Assembly (NCBI GenBank): GCA_003184365.1
Contig: NKYR01000036.1
Coordinates: 248,001 to 312,000 of the forward strand
DNA: 64,000 nt
Direction: 5' to 3'
From: Evernia prunastri
Lineage: Eukaryota; Ascomycota; Lecanoromycetes; Lecanorales; Parmeliaceae
Part shown: positions 35,942 to 47,565 of the stretch, one piece after another
Layout: every line of letters begins with the position of its first letter
Numbering within the stretch: the first letter of the stretch is position 1
Notes under the pieces: generated by a model
What the model was told of the DNA's origin: nothing
The model's input: only the letters and a program-made list of their open reading frames with translations
Databases searched by the model: none
Translations under genes and position numbers: made by a program

Positions 35942-37507
35942 TCAACGCCGGCGCAGCTCGGCCAGCAGCCGCTCATGCTCCTCTTCCTGCTTCTGCACGG
36001 CCGCCTTCCTCACCATGTCGGCGTCATGGCCCCTCTGCTTGAACTTCTCCTCCAGTTCGTACTCGAGCTCCCGCCTCTGCAGTCGCGCACGCCCGGCCAG
36101 TTCCGCCTCGTGCTGCTCCTGCTTGACGCGCTCCTCGGCTTCAAACGCCCGCGCCATGCGCGCCTCCATCGCGTCGTGACTCTCGTCCGCTGAGGGCCCG
36201 TGCGGGGCGTGAGCCGGTATGAGGGGGTTTCCGTTGCGGATCGGAGGCTGCGGAGAGCGGTCGTTTGCTTGGCTGGGAGTACGCGCGCGGTGGCCTTCGT
36301 TCTGGGTAAGAGTTGACGAATGGGGGTGGTCTTTTCGGGTGGAAGCTTGGGAAAATCCGTCCTCCTTCCCCCTGGATGCAGGTGGAATGTACGCTTCTCT
36401 CTGACCTGGATAATGTGACTGGTACCCCTGTTGCATATTGAAACCATGAGAAGGAGCGACACCGACCCTGGGAGGTCTTAAATAAGATGGGCTTGGAGGT
36501 GGCTGTCCAGGCATCTGAGGTACACGAGATGTCAAAGCCGGGGGCAATAGTCGCGGATCTCGTGGCGATATACTGGGTTGCTTCAATGGAGACGTAGACG
36601 ATGTCCCGGCTACTCCTGTTAAGACTCTGAGCTGTTCGGAGGTGTTGGTTGCACTAGTACGTCCCATGGGAGGGACGAAAGTACCCCCAAGACGTTGCAA
36701 ACCTTGTTCAGCTGTGGTTTCGGATACGCCTTTCTCTGTGGGCGCAACCTTCAGTGAATGGGAATGCTCCCACTCCTTGATAGGATCGAAGACGTTGCGT
36801 GAGGATTGCCAACGCTCTGATCCGTCTCTGCTAGGGAGCGTGACCTTCACATGCTTTCTCAATAGGGAATTTTCACCGTGCGCATTCAGCAAGTAATCTC
36901 TTTGCGCACGATGAGAAGCCGGTTCAGTGGGCGTGTGCGGAGCCTTGTCTGATGCTCCCACAGGCTCGTCCTCGTCCTCGTCCTCGTCCCCAGTTCCAAC
37001 CTCGCCGTCCTCCTTTGCACCTCGACGGCGCTTGATGGAGCGGTCAGTAGCCTCCTCATCCTGAAGGCGTTTGAGATCGTACCCGCTGAGGATTATTCCA
37101 TTTGAGACTGGGGGACGAGAAGACCCATACATTCCACGGCGTTGGGCCTCGGATTCGTCTGTCTTGTCGAGTCCGGTGGTACGAGATGCACGTCGTGACG
37201 GTCTTGTGTCAGGCGTGCTCTTATCCTTTCGTTCTTTGCTGGGCATTTGGGTGAGTTGGTCTAGATCGTGGCTAGGAGATGGTGAGTTGCTGTCAGGGAC
37301 AAAAGCTGCAGAGAGGCTGTAGTCTACAGGCTGGCCGCATGACAATCTTAAGGTCGACAACGCGTCAGCCCGTGGTTCTGTTCGAGCTGTCTCAGATTCT
37401 GTAACAATATTTGGTAAGCAGTCTTCTGAGAAACCTTTACGTTCCGTAGCTGGCCGATAACTATCGTAGCGACGATATTTCCAAAACTCATTTTGACCTC
37501 TAGGCAT
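35942..37507 (-). CDS. Disordered hypothetical protein with C-terminal charged helix
   Basis: 521 aa, single exon, start at the first in-frame ATG (MPRGQNEF). No recognised domain. Rich in Ser, Pro, Arg and Asp: an acidic GDEDEDEDE patch preceded by KRRR (possible nuclear signal, about 160-190), a proline-rich middle, and a C-terminal region of about 95 residues with strong Ala/Glu/Lys/Arg heptad character (likely coiled coil, from DAMEARMARAFEAEERVKQ onward). The length of the unbroken frame supports a real gene. A nuclear scaffold or regulator is possible but unproven. Confidence 0.6.
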   Translation of the reverse strand: MPRGQNEFWKYRRYDSYRPATERKGFSEDCLPNIVTESETARTEPRADALSTLRLSCGQPVDYSLSAAFVPDSNSPSPSHDLDQLTQMPSKERKDKSTPDTRPSRRASRTTGLDKTDESEAQRRGMYGSSRPPVSNGIILSGYDLKRLQDEEATDRSIKRRRGAKEDGEVGTGDEDEDEDEPVGASDKAPHTPTEPASHRAQRDYLLNAHGENSLLRKHVKVTLPSRDGSERWQSSRNVFDPIKEWEHSHSLKVAPTEKGVSETTAEQGLQRLGGTFVPPMGRTSATNTSEQLRVLTGVAGTSSTSPLKQPSISPRDPRLLPPALTSRVPQMPGQPPPSPSYLRPPRVGVAPSHGFNMQQGYQSHYPGQREAYIPPASRGKEDGFSQASTRKDHPHSSTLTQNEGHRARTPSQANDRSPQPPIRNGNPLIPAHAPHGPSADESHDAMEARMARAFEAEERVKQEQHEAELAGRARLQRRELEYELEEKFKQRGHDADMVRKAAVQKQEEEHERLLAELRRR

Positions 37508-37528
37508 TGTTATTGAGGATGTCAACAA

Positions 37529-38254
37529 GGAGACTCTCGCTGAAAAGAGAAGGAACGGTTGGGGTTGTGCTAGTACTGTGGCCTCAGATCTGGATTGGAA
37601 CAGAAGCCTCTGGCCCGAACGTTGAAGCTTGACAGAGTTTGAGGTGAGTTCCCAATGGTTGGGGATGATTAGAGGGCAGCAGTCATTGGATGTAGTAATG
37701 AGAAGGCATATTGAGCGCTGTTTGGTATATGACTTAGCTCCAGAAGGTCATCAGCCTGACACCGATGAGGCAAAAAGACAAGTTTGCTGCCTACTTTCCT
37801 GATTCTTGTCGAACATGTATCCAGAAGGCATTTCTTTATTTTAGAGTTTCAGATGAAGCATTTGTGGTAGCTCAGCTAAGACGACAGTGAGAAACATGGT
37901 GAGACAAGGGAGCTGGCATCTTTCACTCATGGCTCCTTGTGAGTATCAAAGTGAGCAAATACTCTCTGGCAGTCAGAAAGTCTTGTCCTTAGCCGCGGAT
38001 GGTTTGACTTAGGGGATGGTATATCGTCAAAATCACCAAATGACTAGGGGGCTATCTCATTGAGAATTTCAAGAATTCATTTTATCGTCCTGATCATTTA
38101 TCCATTTCGTGCAAGTGTGCTTGTGATACATGCAAGAGGCCGCTGTTAGGTCTCACCAGTATGGAAACAAATATGCACTCACCCCTCTACTGCAGCTGTC
38201 TCCTATGCTAAGCCCATAGGTAGGCAGGCGATAGCTATTACTCACTTGCAATCC
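37529..38254. other. Intergenic, upstream of the 521-aa gene
   Basis: No gene seen. The region between the stop of the bHLH gene and the start of the disordered protein is expected to be promoter and 3' UTR. Confidence 0.4.
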
Positions 38255-39355
38255 CTAATGACTTAACAGATCTCGAACCGACATTGCCCTGCCTCCTTTA
38301 GGATTTCTACGGTCCTGATTCAGCATCAACAGTGCCGCTGTAGCCTCTTGATCTTGCTCTCTGCTTGGCATGAGGGTTGGAGACGTCGAAGCAGACAGTG
38401 AGAATTGAGATTGAGAACCTCGGTGGCCGTGTTGTGGTCCGAAAGCAGGTGACGGAAGGGTGGAAGCTGAGGAGGCGTAGGACGATTGATGATGATTAGA
38501 TTGTGCTTCTATGGGAGGGGATGCGATAACGGACTGAGGACTCGTGTAGGCGTATGCTTTACTTGCCATCGCCATGATTGATGGCGATGTGCCATTGGAG
38601 CCGGAGTCACCCATTACAACATCATCGTCATCTTCATCCTCCTCTTCCTCCTCGTTTTCTTTTCGAGTAACAGAATCGAAACGAGGCGGAGGCGCTTGAG
38701 GCTGTACAAGCGGAGTCGACAACGAATTGTTCGCAGCTTTGAGGTCTGCGATGCATTTCTCCAGATAGCGAAGATAGTCGATGCTTGCCTATTCATGCTG
38801 TTAGCAAAGGAGGTTACAGCTCCTCACGTCAATGGCGTCACACACTTGCAAAATAGCGAGCTTGTGCATTTCTTGGTCAGTGCAAGCCGGTATCATAGCC
38901 TTCAAGGTCCCAAATTCTTCGTTCATCTTCGACCTCCGTCTCCGTTCAATCACACTGTGGGCCGTCTTCCTAGCGATCTTCTTGCCGGCGACACTGGTCG
39001 AGCTAGGTTGTTTCTTTCCTGCAGTAACAGTGGCAGCTGAGGATGCCGAGGCCTTCTTATTCGAACCTCTTGAACCTTGTTGCACGGTGCTTCTTGCTGA
39101 ATCTTCGGAGGAGTGTGGCTTTGGCTTCATCTGGATGATGGTGCGAGACCTGGTAGGAGGTGGAGGCAAGGAGAAGCGTGGGCTGGATGCCGACTGAGTT
39201 TGTTTATGAGCAGAGGAAGCAGCATTGTTTCGATGAGAGTCGATGGCCGGAGGAGGTAGATTGAAGGAGTTCTCTGTTGCTAAGATTGGAGAAGTATCTT
39301 TGCCCTGGATTTCTGTTGAGGCAGCCGGGGGGGGGGGAAGACTTGTGCGAGGCAT
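38255..39355 (-). CDS. bHLH transcription factor
   Basis: 347 aa from exons 39355-38846 and 38788-38255. The basic helix-loop-helix domain spans about 129-186: basic region RKTAHSVIERRRRSKMNEEF, with the H..ER.RR pattern that reads E-boxes (CANNTG), helix 1, a loop, and helix 2 (HKLAILQASIDYLRYLEKC) rebuilt across the intron. Flanks are low complexity: Pro/Ser-rich N terminus, an acidic EEEEEDEDDDD patch after the domain, and Ser-rich regions. The C terminus MSVRDLLSH is a short conserved-looking end. It resembles Esc1-type fungal bHLH proteins; exact orthology is not claimed. Divergent from MED19. Confidence 0.88.
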
Positions 39356-40409
39356 GATTGGTTCGTTGGCTTTGCAACAAGAATCAAAGAGAGCAGCTTG
39401 TCACGTGCCGAAGATAGAGTGGGAAGTTAATGAGTTGGGATAGAGGCTTTTCGCATTGAGAGAATGGGAAGAAGAAAGATGGAGGTGGTTGTTTAATTGT
39501 TTGTTCAATGGTAGGTAAGATAGGTAGGTAGGTAGAGTGTAGGGTAGAAGAAGAGCGTACCCCTCTTCCTTTGATCAAATGGATGAATGATATGTAGCAG
39601 GAAGGTAGAGATTCGTCCATGTTTTGAAATGCTTTAGAGAGTCGCGTGCCTTCTGAACGTGCGCCATCTCCGATTCTGATTGGCTAAAGCGCAAACTGCG
39701 GTAGAGGTAGCGACAGTCAACTCACAATTCTTGAACCATTGTTCGCCTCTTACTTCTGCATGCTCCCCGTCTTATAAGTTATGAGTTACAGACAGCCTGG
39801 GATATGCTGAGATTGATTGGATTTTTTCATGGTTTGATATTATTGAACAATTTCAATGTATGGAACTTTAGCGTGGATGAATTATCTGTACATACCTTAA
39901 TCATCACTTAATTTCCAAAGGAATGGGGGGGAGGGGATAATTTATTAACAATTCTAAATACAAAACATACGTACTTCTACTCGTTCATCTGCAAGACATC
40001 ACCTACCTTATGCCAAGCCAGGTAATACCCTGATCGATTAATACCTTACCTATGTGATTAAAGATGATGATTAATACCATAATTACCATAGTAAGATTAC
40101 ATTGAGCTACTCGTATTTTACTATCATCTTCAGTAATCTTACAAAAGGAATAAAATAATAAAGGATTCAACTTCAAATGCCAAGACATTTGGGCGTCAGC
40201 CACCGCCCTACGCTAATACTCTTCCGCGCTGCTTTCACTTCCTCTCGTCTCTTTCTTCTTTTTCTTCTACCTACTTACTCTACGGTATTCAACACTCCGT
40301 CCATGGATAGCGCAAGAAACCCATGAACCAGCTCAGTACCTCACAAACTTCCACTCTCATTCACCCACTTCTCACTTCAAATCATGGGAAGAAGATATCT
40401 GCCATCGCC
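39356..40409. promoter_or_regulatory. Divergent promoter region of the bHLH gene and MED19
   Basis: About 1 kb, with a TAGG microsatellite (39511-39536) and an A/T-rich stretch with repeated TTAATACC/GGTAATACC-type sequence (about 39940-40160). Pyrimidine-rich tract at 40235-40275 upstream of MED19. Confidence 0.4.
39511..39536. repeat. TAGG microsatellite
   Basis: Imperfect run of about five TAGG/TAAG units in the divergent promoter region. Confidence 0.8.
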
Positions 40410-41507
40410 ATGGACGTCGAGAATGACGGCCAGCGCATCGCGGATCGCATTCAAGACAAAGACATCATGGATACTACCATAGACAATCCACAACAGGCTT
40501 CGGCGAATGGCGCCGACCTAGAAGCCCCAGCAAAGAGCGAAGTCGCCGCTAGGGCGGAAACCACTCCGATCCCTACAAATCCAACAGAGAAGGATGATGG
40601 AGCCCAGCAGTTGTCAAAGCAAATGCGTAAGACCCCACACTGACTCTGCCCGACCCTTCTCTTGTAGAGCATGGGTTGACACACGAGTCTCGTGGTAGCA
40701 TCAATACCACAAACACTGCCACTCACGCAAAATCTCATTTCCTTACATGGCCTCCAGCCGCTCGCAGCTACAGTCGCAAGAACCGACCCAGTTACCGGCG
40801 AGAAGATCAATAAGATGAGGAAGTCTTATGAGGGCCAACTCAAGACGCTTGGCTTGGCTGGCAGGAATCGATCGGTCAAGCATGAGGAAGGAAAATTGAT
40901 GGGGCTGAGGGAAATGACGCTATGGCCGGAGGAAGAGTGGCAGAATCAGAAAGTCGGCGGCAAAGACGTTCACAAGGGTCTCCCTAGCGGAATACTCGCC
41001 AAGCTGGACAAGGCAATGCAGATGCAATCGGGACCTTTGCCAAACAACAATGAGTGGGAGAATCTCCTGGGAAATGACAACCCGAAGCCGGTGGAGCCAA
41101 CCAAAGCGTCGAAAATCCCCAACAAACCTGTGGCGAAAGCGAATGCCCAGGTTAATGGCAACGCTGCGAACGCTGAAATTGTTCGACCACAGCGCACTAA
41201 TAAAAAGCGATCATATGGCGACGCCAGCTTCGAAGGCTACACAGGTTACGCCGAAGGAATTGAGGATGACGATGCTGATACTGGAGGAGGGTACTCATCT
41301 GGCGACACTCAATTCAGCCGGAAGAGTGGTCGAGCCGCTAAAAAGCGGAAGAAGGTTAGTCTCTCTGACGTGCCCGATGTTTAGTTGTATTCTCAGATCT
41401 ACCTACTTACACTCATCAAGGGCTATGGGAATAGTCCTACAGGTTTCGGTGATCGAACTAGCAGTTTCAGCTCCGGTATGGTTGGTGTAAGTGGCTTCAG
41501 CCGGTAG
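40410..41507 (+). CDS. MED19: Mediator subunit 19 (Rox3)
   Basis: Head-module subunit of Mediator, linking activators to RNA polymerase II in the nucleus. 319 aa from exons 40410-40626, 40699-41354 and 41421-41507. Residues 1-72 are acidic and disordered. The family core begins just after the first splice: LTQNLISLHGLQPLAATVARTD, then PVTGEKINKMRKSYEGQ and LAGRNRSVK, which are diagnostic of fungal Med19/Rox3. The C terminus is basic (RKSGRAAKKRKK) and ends in a Gly/Ser/Phe-rich tail. An earlier in-frame ATG at 40323 would add 29 residues; the later one (MDVENDG) is preferred because of the acidic start usual in the family. Confidence 0.88.
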
Positions 41508-42487
41508 CACCAAAGGACTGGGACTTGCTGCATCCCATTTCAGTCTACATCCACACGGAACACCAATGTTTCTGACCTCTCGAACGAGACCCATGAGAGA
41601 ACGACTCTCCCAGCTTACCCGAAAAACCTCCATTCGGTCCTAGCATTACGCCTTCACCGTCGATTAAAAAGTTCTCACCACTTCACGCGTACCATATCCC
41701 ATTATACCAAAACCACCGACGCCCTCTCACCGACTCTACCATCTCGGCCTACTCCCTCACGCCACGCCAACCGCGCCGCCCGCCACTACAGTCGTATTCC
41801 TTACGTCTTTCATGTACTAACGACTGGGTATACCCGTAATCGGTGTTTCTGGCTCCTTTGTAGGAAGGCGTTTCTCCCCAGGCGAACGAAGACCGGGCAT
41901 TTTTGAGGCTCTGCATTATTGCCTTTGGCAGCAGCAATTGATACTGCTGCATAGAAACCGCAGCATATGCGTATGCTACAAGCTAGAAGAAAAAGGACAC
42001 AGATACGATTGATTGAAAGCAATCAAGAATTGAAGATTTTGACTACTGTGGTCTCTCGTAAAAAATGACTGCCTAGGCGCTGAGCCTTTCCCATTTCCCT
42101 AAAAGTAAGTCTCTAAAGTACTTGGCTTCGGTGACTTTCTCTAGCAGTCTCCACTCTAGTCATGCCAGCTGTAAGTCCTCTCGTTTCCAAGCTTCTGAAG
42201 CGCATGCCTGAGCGCTGGCTATGCTTCGCAACCAAGTTCCACCATCCGGATAGACAGTAGTGTAGGACACATAGAACGGCGCCGTAGCGTTGGGCGGGCT
42301 AGTCGTTCCGACAGCAGCATTTTACATATGTTTGAAACGCTTTGACCTCAAAAGTTCGACCATTGATACAGAGAACTAAGCTTAGCCTCTGCTTCTGCTC
42401 AATTACCCTTCTCGAATGCCAACAAGAAATTCCCTTGTAGTCCCTACGCCAGAACGCACCTTTGCAACGTTCCAATCGCTGCGAGTG
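41508..42487. other. Convergent intergenic region
   Basis: 980 bp between two stop codons. Short frames only; nothing recognised. Confidence 0.4.
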
Positions 42488-43690
42488 TCATATCGCTCCA
42501 TTTACAGCCCCTGAATCCGCCACGCCGACCCCTCTCTTTCGACTTCTCGCTGCCTTCTTCCTCCTCCCGCTCGGTACCTCCACCTGTGCTCCCCCGTTTT
42601 CTCCGCCTCCTCCAATCTGTACATCGTCCTCCGTGCCACCGTAAACCTCGTGCCACTTTCTCGACTCATCCAATTCATTCATATCCGCGGGCCTCATCCT
42701 TAGCCACTTCATCCTTGGACCGGTCTTCGATCTTTCACTAACTCGGAAGCCGTAGATGCGCGGTTCGTGTATCCTCCCAGGGCCTAAGCCAGGCGCTAGA
42801 TTGGACGTTGCGATACCATTCAGATGACTTGGCTGTACCGGTAAAGGCTCTGGTGTGATGGATGAGAGTGGGGTAGGATTTAAAGTGGCTGTGACGGGCG
42901 TAGAAGTCAAGGAAGAAGAGCGCGAGTGTTTGGTTGTCTCTGCTGCGGCAGAATGTGAGGCTGCTTGTGTAGTGGGCGAAGGCGGTGCGTAAGCGGGGGG
43001 TGTAGCTGCGAGGTTAAGTGGGTCGCCTTTGGCGGAGACATCGAATTCGGGAAAAGTCATGAAGAATAGGCAGCCGAATGTGGTTCCAAAAAAAGCACCG
43101 TCGACAGATTGGAATCGGCTGTTTGGAGGTGTGTAGACGTCCAGGCACGAGGGGCAGAAGAGCTTAACAGTTTCTTGGCCTGGTATGTCATTGCAACCGA
43201 CGGGCAGAACACGGGCTTGATTGCAGAAGACGCGTGGGCAAGATCCAAAGTGTTGGAGCTCGTATTTGTCAGCCATCTGTTGTATCCCCGGCCTCGATGT
43301 TATATATCGTTGGTGTATAAGACCGTAGAGGAGCTCAGCGCTGCTTTCTATTTCGGTAATGTCGTTCGCGACTTTCATATGCCGGCGTTCAGCACCTCTT
43401 CTGTAAGGCACACTATTGCCATTCTCGTCTCGCATCTCAACATCATTGTCTTCGTCCTCCTCCTCATCCTCCTCCTCTTCTTCTTCCTCTTCTTCCTCCT
43501 CGTCTTCTTCTGGTTCCACGTCTAGTATCATTTCCAAGGCTTCTTTGTACATGGGTACTTGATTTTGAAGTCCTGTGAGATTGAAGTCATCTTCAATGAA
43601 ATCCTCTGTAACTTCTGCGAAATATTCATGACCGAGGAGGCCGCAGAAGGAGGAGATCCAAGATTCCGGGGTACCTGAGGAGGTAGACAT
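42488..43690 (-). CDS. CKB1: Casein kinase 2 regulatory (beta) subunit
   Basis: Regulatory subunit of the CK2 holoenzyme; forms the dimer core that carries the catalytic alpha subunits. 400 aa, single exon from the ATG at 43690 (MSTSSGTPESWISSFCGLLG), the usual fungal start; the frame stays open upstream but without an ATG. Zinc site C-x4-C-x22-C-x2-C (CPRVFC ... CPSC) for dimerisation is intact. EDFIEDDFNLTGL and the FFGTTFGCLFFMTFPE beta region are conserved. Unusual features are a run of about 20 Glu/Asp (about 62-83) inserted after the N-terminal helices and a long Ser/Thr/Pro-rich C-terminal insertion (about 215-300) before the final YGFRVSERSKTGPRMKWLRM segment. Confidence 0.92.
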   Translation of the reverse strand: MSTSSGTPESWISSFCGLLGHEYFAEVTEDFIEDDFNLTGLQNQVPMYKEALEMILDVEPEEDEEEEEEEEEEEDEEEDEDNDVEMRDENGNSVPYRRGAERRHMKVANDITEIESSAELLYGLIHQRYITSRPGIQQMADKYELQHFGSCPRVFCNQARVLPVGCNDIPGQETVKLFCPSCLDVYTPPNSRFQSVDGAFFGTTFGCLFFMTFPEFDVSAKGDPLNLAATPPAYAPPSPTTQAASHSAAAETTKHSRSSSLTSTPVTATLNPTPLSSITPEPLPVQPSHLNGIATSNLAPGLGPGRIHEPRIYGFRVSERSKTGPRMKWLRMRPADMNELDESRKWHEVYGGTEDDVQIGGGGENGGAQVEVPSGRRKKAARSRKRGVGVADSGAVNGAI

Positions 43691-44566
43691 GTCGGAAGTT
43701 GTGTAGTGGGTGACAGATAGCGTAGAGTCAGACGCTCCAGGCGAAGCAAGGCTCAAGTCCGCAAGTTGAGGGACCAACGACGAATCCCCGTTGGCAGACA
43801 CGGTGGTGGTTGATTCTGGTTCTGGGGAAATGCTGTTGGATTTTCTTAAGTAATAGACCCTACTTCGGGGCACAGATAATATAAATACGAGGATGACTCA
43901 AACTGACAAAGTCTTTGCCAGCGAGAGTGAGACGTAATTTCACAATTCCGGCTACGGTGTTGGTGGTGAGAGTGTCAACGAAGTAGTGAAGATCCTGAAT
44001 GTGCGAAAGGAGGACGATAATGGTGGATGCAGTATGATTGAGATAGCTTTGGTGTCAAGATGCATCATCGGCTCATAGCAGTTCAAATCGTTTCGCAGAT
44101 ACGTTGCTCCGACTCTCGCGACTGCCTCGAGTGCTGCACCGAAAGTCACTTGTTTAGCGGTGGAAGTGTGGCTGGTGGTATACGACACCCACTCAACACG
44201 ATCATTGAAACCGTGAGGACCAGCAGTGTGTGCGAAGGAAGAGATGCGGTACTTTGGTGGAGTTCATGTAAAATCCTGAGGCTCGTTACAAGCTGACACC
44301 AAATTGATATCGAATTCAGTGGGGTTTCGATGGGCTGTGCACTGCGGCTAAAGCGCCTACTCTATCTGTAGCCTTGCCAAGCCTCTTTCTAAGTGCTTTT
44401 CTTACTTGACATACTCGTACTACCTTACCTTACCTTACCAGTCATACCCGAGCAGCTTAGTAGGACAAGCTGAGAACGACAAGTACTGACAACTCCACGG
44501 CAAATGCAATATCTGTGCATCTTTATTTGTGCCCCCTGTCGATTGGCTATATGCAAAGCTTAGCAA
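43691..44566. other. Intergenic, upstream of the CK2 beta gene
   Basis: 876 bp with no gene seen. A CTTAC/TTACC repeat stands near 44422-44442. The first 180 bp remain open in the CK2 frame and may be a leader or hold a 5' intron. Confidence 0.4.
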
Positions 44567-47049
44567 TCAAAAAAGATGATCCAAAATCCGCGAAAATTCC
44601 CCCTCGTTGCCATAGCCCCCACTGATGCCCCCTATAGTAGGAACGATGTCTCCCTGAGATCCCACAAAACCGTTCACTCCATCCAGCGCCTGGCCACTCG
44701 CAAACAGATTATTTCCGTAACCACCTGCCGCTTCAAACAGGTTGGTCAATTCGTCCTTCATTTGCTGTCCATCCATGGGACTGCTGCCCAGCGAACTCGG
44801 TTGCTGAGCTGAAGTGAACGCGGCCATTTGGTCAACTTGATGGCCAGCGAGACCAGCCATGGCGACAGCCGCCGAGGAGTGAGCATCGTCAGGGTCGGTC
44901 AGTGTTTGGCGCGAGATGACTCCAAGCTTTGGTCCAATCTCCTTCAACCCTTTGATCATTTTCCAGAGGCGCTTCGAGATGTATGACTTCGTACTAAATC
45001 CTTTGATGAGGTCCAGGGCCATGTAGAATTCATCTCTGACTTGACGACTAAATTCCACAGGCGCATGGGCAACCGCAAGGAAAAGTACGGCCAGTGCCGA
45101 GACAAGGAAGTAATTAAAGCAGACTTGTTGCGTGCGGTAAATATCAGTAGTTTCGTTCAAGCGAGTGAGTACTCTGATAGTGTCCTTGGCCACGTCGACT
45201 ACGGTTTGAGCATAGCTTCTATTTTCCATGATATTCGTAGCGGAGTGTAAAATAGGTCTGTAAATTAATGTCCGCATCTGGTTCGTCCGCAACACAAGGA
45301 TTACTTGAAGACGGCGTTGACCTCGACTGGTAGAGGTGTGGTTCATGGCATTTTCCACTTGATGGAATCTGAGGCTCTCAGGGATGTTTTTGTGCCACTG
45401 CAGAATCTGAAAATCGAGATAGCCAATTCTGTCTTTGTTGATATCGCTGCCGGGGCCTTCAAATTTGGTGGTAGAGCGCCAGACTTGAGATGAAATACGA
45501 CTGTACGCGATCATAGCGGTCAAATATGGGGTCGATTCATCCTGGTCTGTCAGCGTGATGACGTCAGCCGATGAACAGATCCTAACTTACAGGCTGCGGC
45601 AAGTGAGGGTCAATGTCGTCGTCCTGTAAAGCGAAAGGCATGCCAGTGCCGAAGCTCCATCGCCGGTCTAATACATAGATCGACCAGAAAAGTTTAGTAG
45701 CCCACGAGCGGTCTTCATCATTGGGGAAGATCTTTGCGATAGTTTGACGACGATGCAGACCTATCTCCAGACACAGACGAGATGTGAGACCAATGATTCG
45801 GTACGCCTGGACTTCGTCATCCTGTTGGAAATGATACTCCGCCTTAGGCTGGCGTCAGCATAATCTTGAGCATAAGCTGTTGGGTATTCTCACCACAAGT
45901 ACTAGAAGAATCAGGCCTTTAATCTCGACTGGACCTGACAATCGTCCTTCGAAAGCTTCTCGGCAACTCTCGTACAGCATTCTTCCTAGGTCACTCTGAC
46001 CCTCTCCCTCCACAATCAATGCCATAGCCAGCACCATTTTGAGAATGTTGACGTCATTGTTCGCGAGGTGATCAGGGCCGGACATGGCTGGATTCACAAG
46101 GCCAGTTCGTGCTGCTGCCTCCGTAAAAGTGAACAACGTGTTTGCTTGATTAATAGTCCTCTCCATATCGATTATAGGATACATGATACCCATCTCTTCC
46201 TCATAGACACGGCAAAGTCTGATCGCCTCTTCTTTGCCTATCTTCCACAACGGGTCTTTGTCGGGATGCACCGTCATTGAGGCTATTGGTGCTTGGGGCT
46301 GACGCGGTGAACCCCTGGGAGTCATCTCATCCTCATTGAATCCTCCATCTTCCTGCATCTCCGGCGCAGTTATTCCCATTGTTTGCAGACTGGAGCGAGC
46401 GACATCGAAGCTGAAAGCAGAGCTCGTGGGGCCTGGGAAACGTGGCTGACCTTCGTGAGCCTGTGAGGGGGGGATAGCATTCCGATATGGCCCCGAGGAG
46501 TCCGATTGGGCAAGAGCAGGATGTAAGGGGAAAGCTTCCTGGGCGTGGTTTGGCTGGGCAATGTACCCCTGGCCGTTGCGCAGAGCTTCGAGATTAGCGT
46601 AGAGGTTGTTGATCTGTTCCTGCAAGGACTGAATATGGGCACTCATGGCGCGATACTCCCTGTGAATGTGGTAAGTCGGGACTTGGAGCTGACGGAGAAT
46701 GCTTACTGTGAGTCTTTAAAAGCGGCAGAGCAGGCGCAATTGGGAGCATAGACACACTCCAGAGACAAGTTGCCACATCGTTGGCAAGGGTTCTGTCCAT
46801 TGCACTTGATCTTGCGGCGCTTGCATTCGTTACTACGACAAGTAAATGTTAAGCTGGAAATCCAGTGTATCTTGATTCGATTTGGAGGGTGACGCACCAA
46901 GCAATAGAGATATAGCGGTTTCGTTTTGCCTTTTTGTCAGATTCAGGTGGGCTATTATCTTCATTTTTCCTCTTGTCTCCTGGCTGAGATATTTTAGCAA
47001 CATTGTAGTAAGGGCCATCAGCGGTCTGATGATTCTCATGACCGTTCAT
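44567..47049 (-). CDS. Zn2Cys6 fungal transcription factor
   Basis: 756 aa, five exons: 47049-46898, 46832-46707, 46659-45894, 45842-45591, 45541-44567, all in phase. The zinc cluster (residues about 51-78) is C-x2-C-x6-C-x5-C-x2-C-x6-C with the normal basic segment KRRKIK, so DNA contact is expected. A short coiled coil follows (SAHIQSLQEQINNLYANLEAL), the usual dimerisation helix. The middle homology (Fungal_trans) domain lies at about 215-600, marked by ILKMVLAMALIVEG and by LFWSIYVLDRRWSFGTGMPFAL in exon 4. The C-terminal 100 residues are Gln/Gly-rich, suggesting activation. The target pathway cannot be read; the adjacent secreted zincin gene is a possible target by proximity only. Confidence 0.88.
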
Positions 47050-47565
47050 AGTGCGTCGATAGGCGCATACATCCCAATTCAGAAGGGCGGAATTGTAGTT
47101 CTAGAGATGGCGGAAGAGGTGCGCACGATAAGCTGCCGGAATGCCAAGACGCTTGTTCAAAAACATTCGACCGGCCATCTACCGAATTTTTTTATTCTGC
47201 GTGTTTTATCAACGCTCCAAGATGCATAAGCTTGATGAAGGAACCTTTGACACAACCAAGCTTAATACAGGGATACGTCTATTCATTGATGCGGGTACTG
47301 TACTATCCCCTTCGCCATTGTCACAAGGTGCCCAGGAATACCGCATCACTGCTTTCTATCGAGATACTCAATGTAAAGGAGGAATGTTCTGCGGCAGCGA
47401 GGTCAAGGTTTACAGAAAGAACGCTGACACACACAGTCCACCAACAAGAAAGCAGATCAAGGGTCCGCTAATGGTTGTGGCAATTCTGGCTGCCCTAGAT
47501 CGCATGCAACTGCCAAAGTTTTGTCAGTCACAAGCCATGGAAATTAACAGGAGCGGCAGGCCAAC
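47050..47565. other. Spacer between the Zn2Cys6 gene and the zincin gene
   Basis: 516 bp. It contains the promoter of the regulator and the 3' UTR of the zincin gene. A plus-strand frame here (47141-47716) runs into the zincin exon antisense and is a chance frame. Confidence 0.4.

Noticed and set aside
33094..47049. Possible secondary-metabolite cluster (monooxygenase, regulators, transporter)
   Set aside because: No backbone synthase, and the genes between are housekeeping (MED19, CK2 beta); the members are spread over more than 25 kb.
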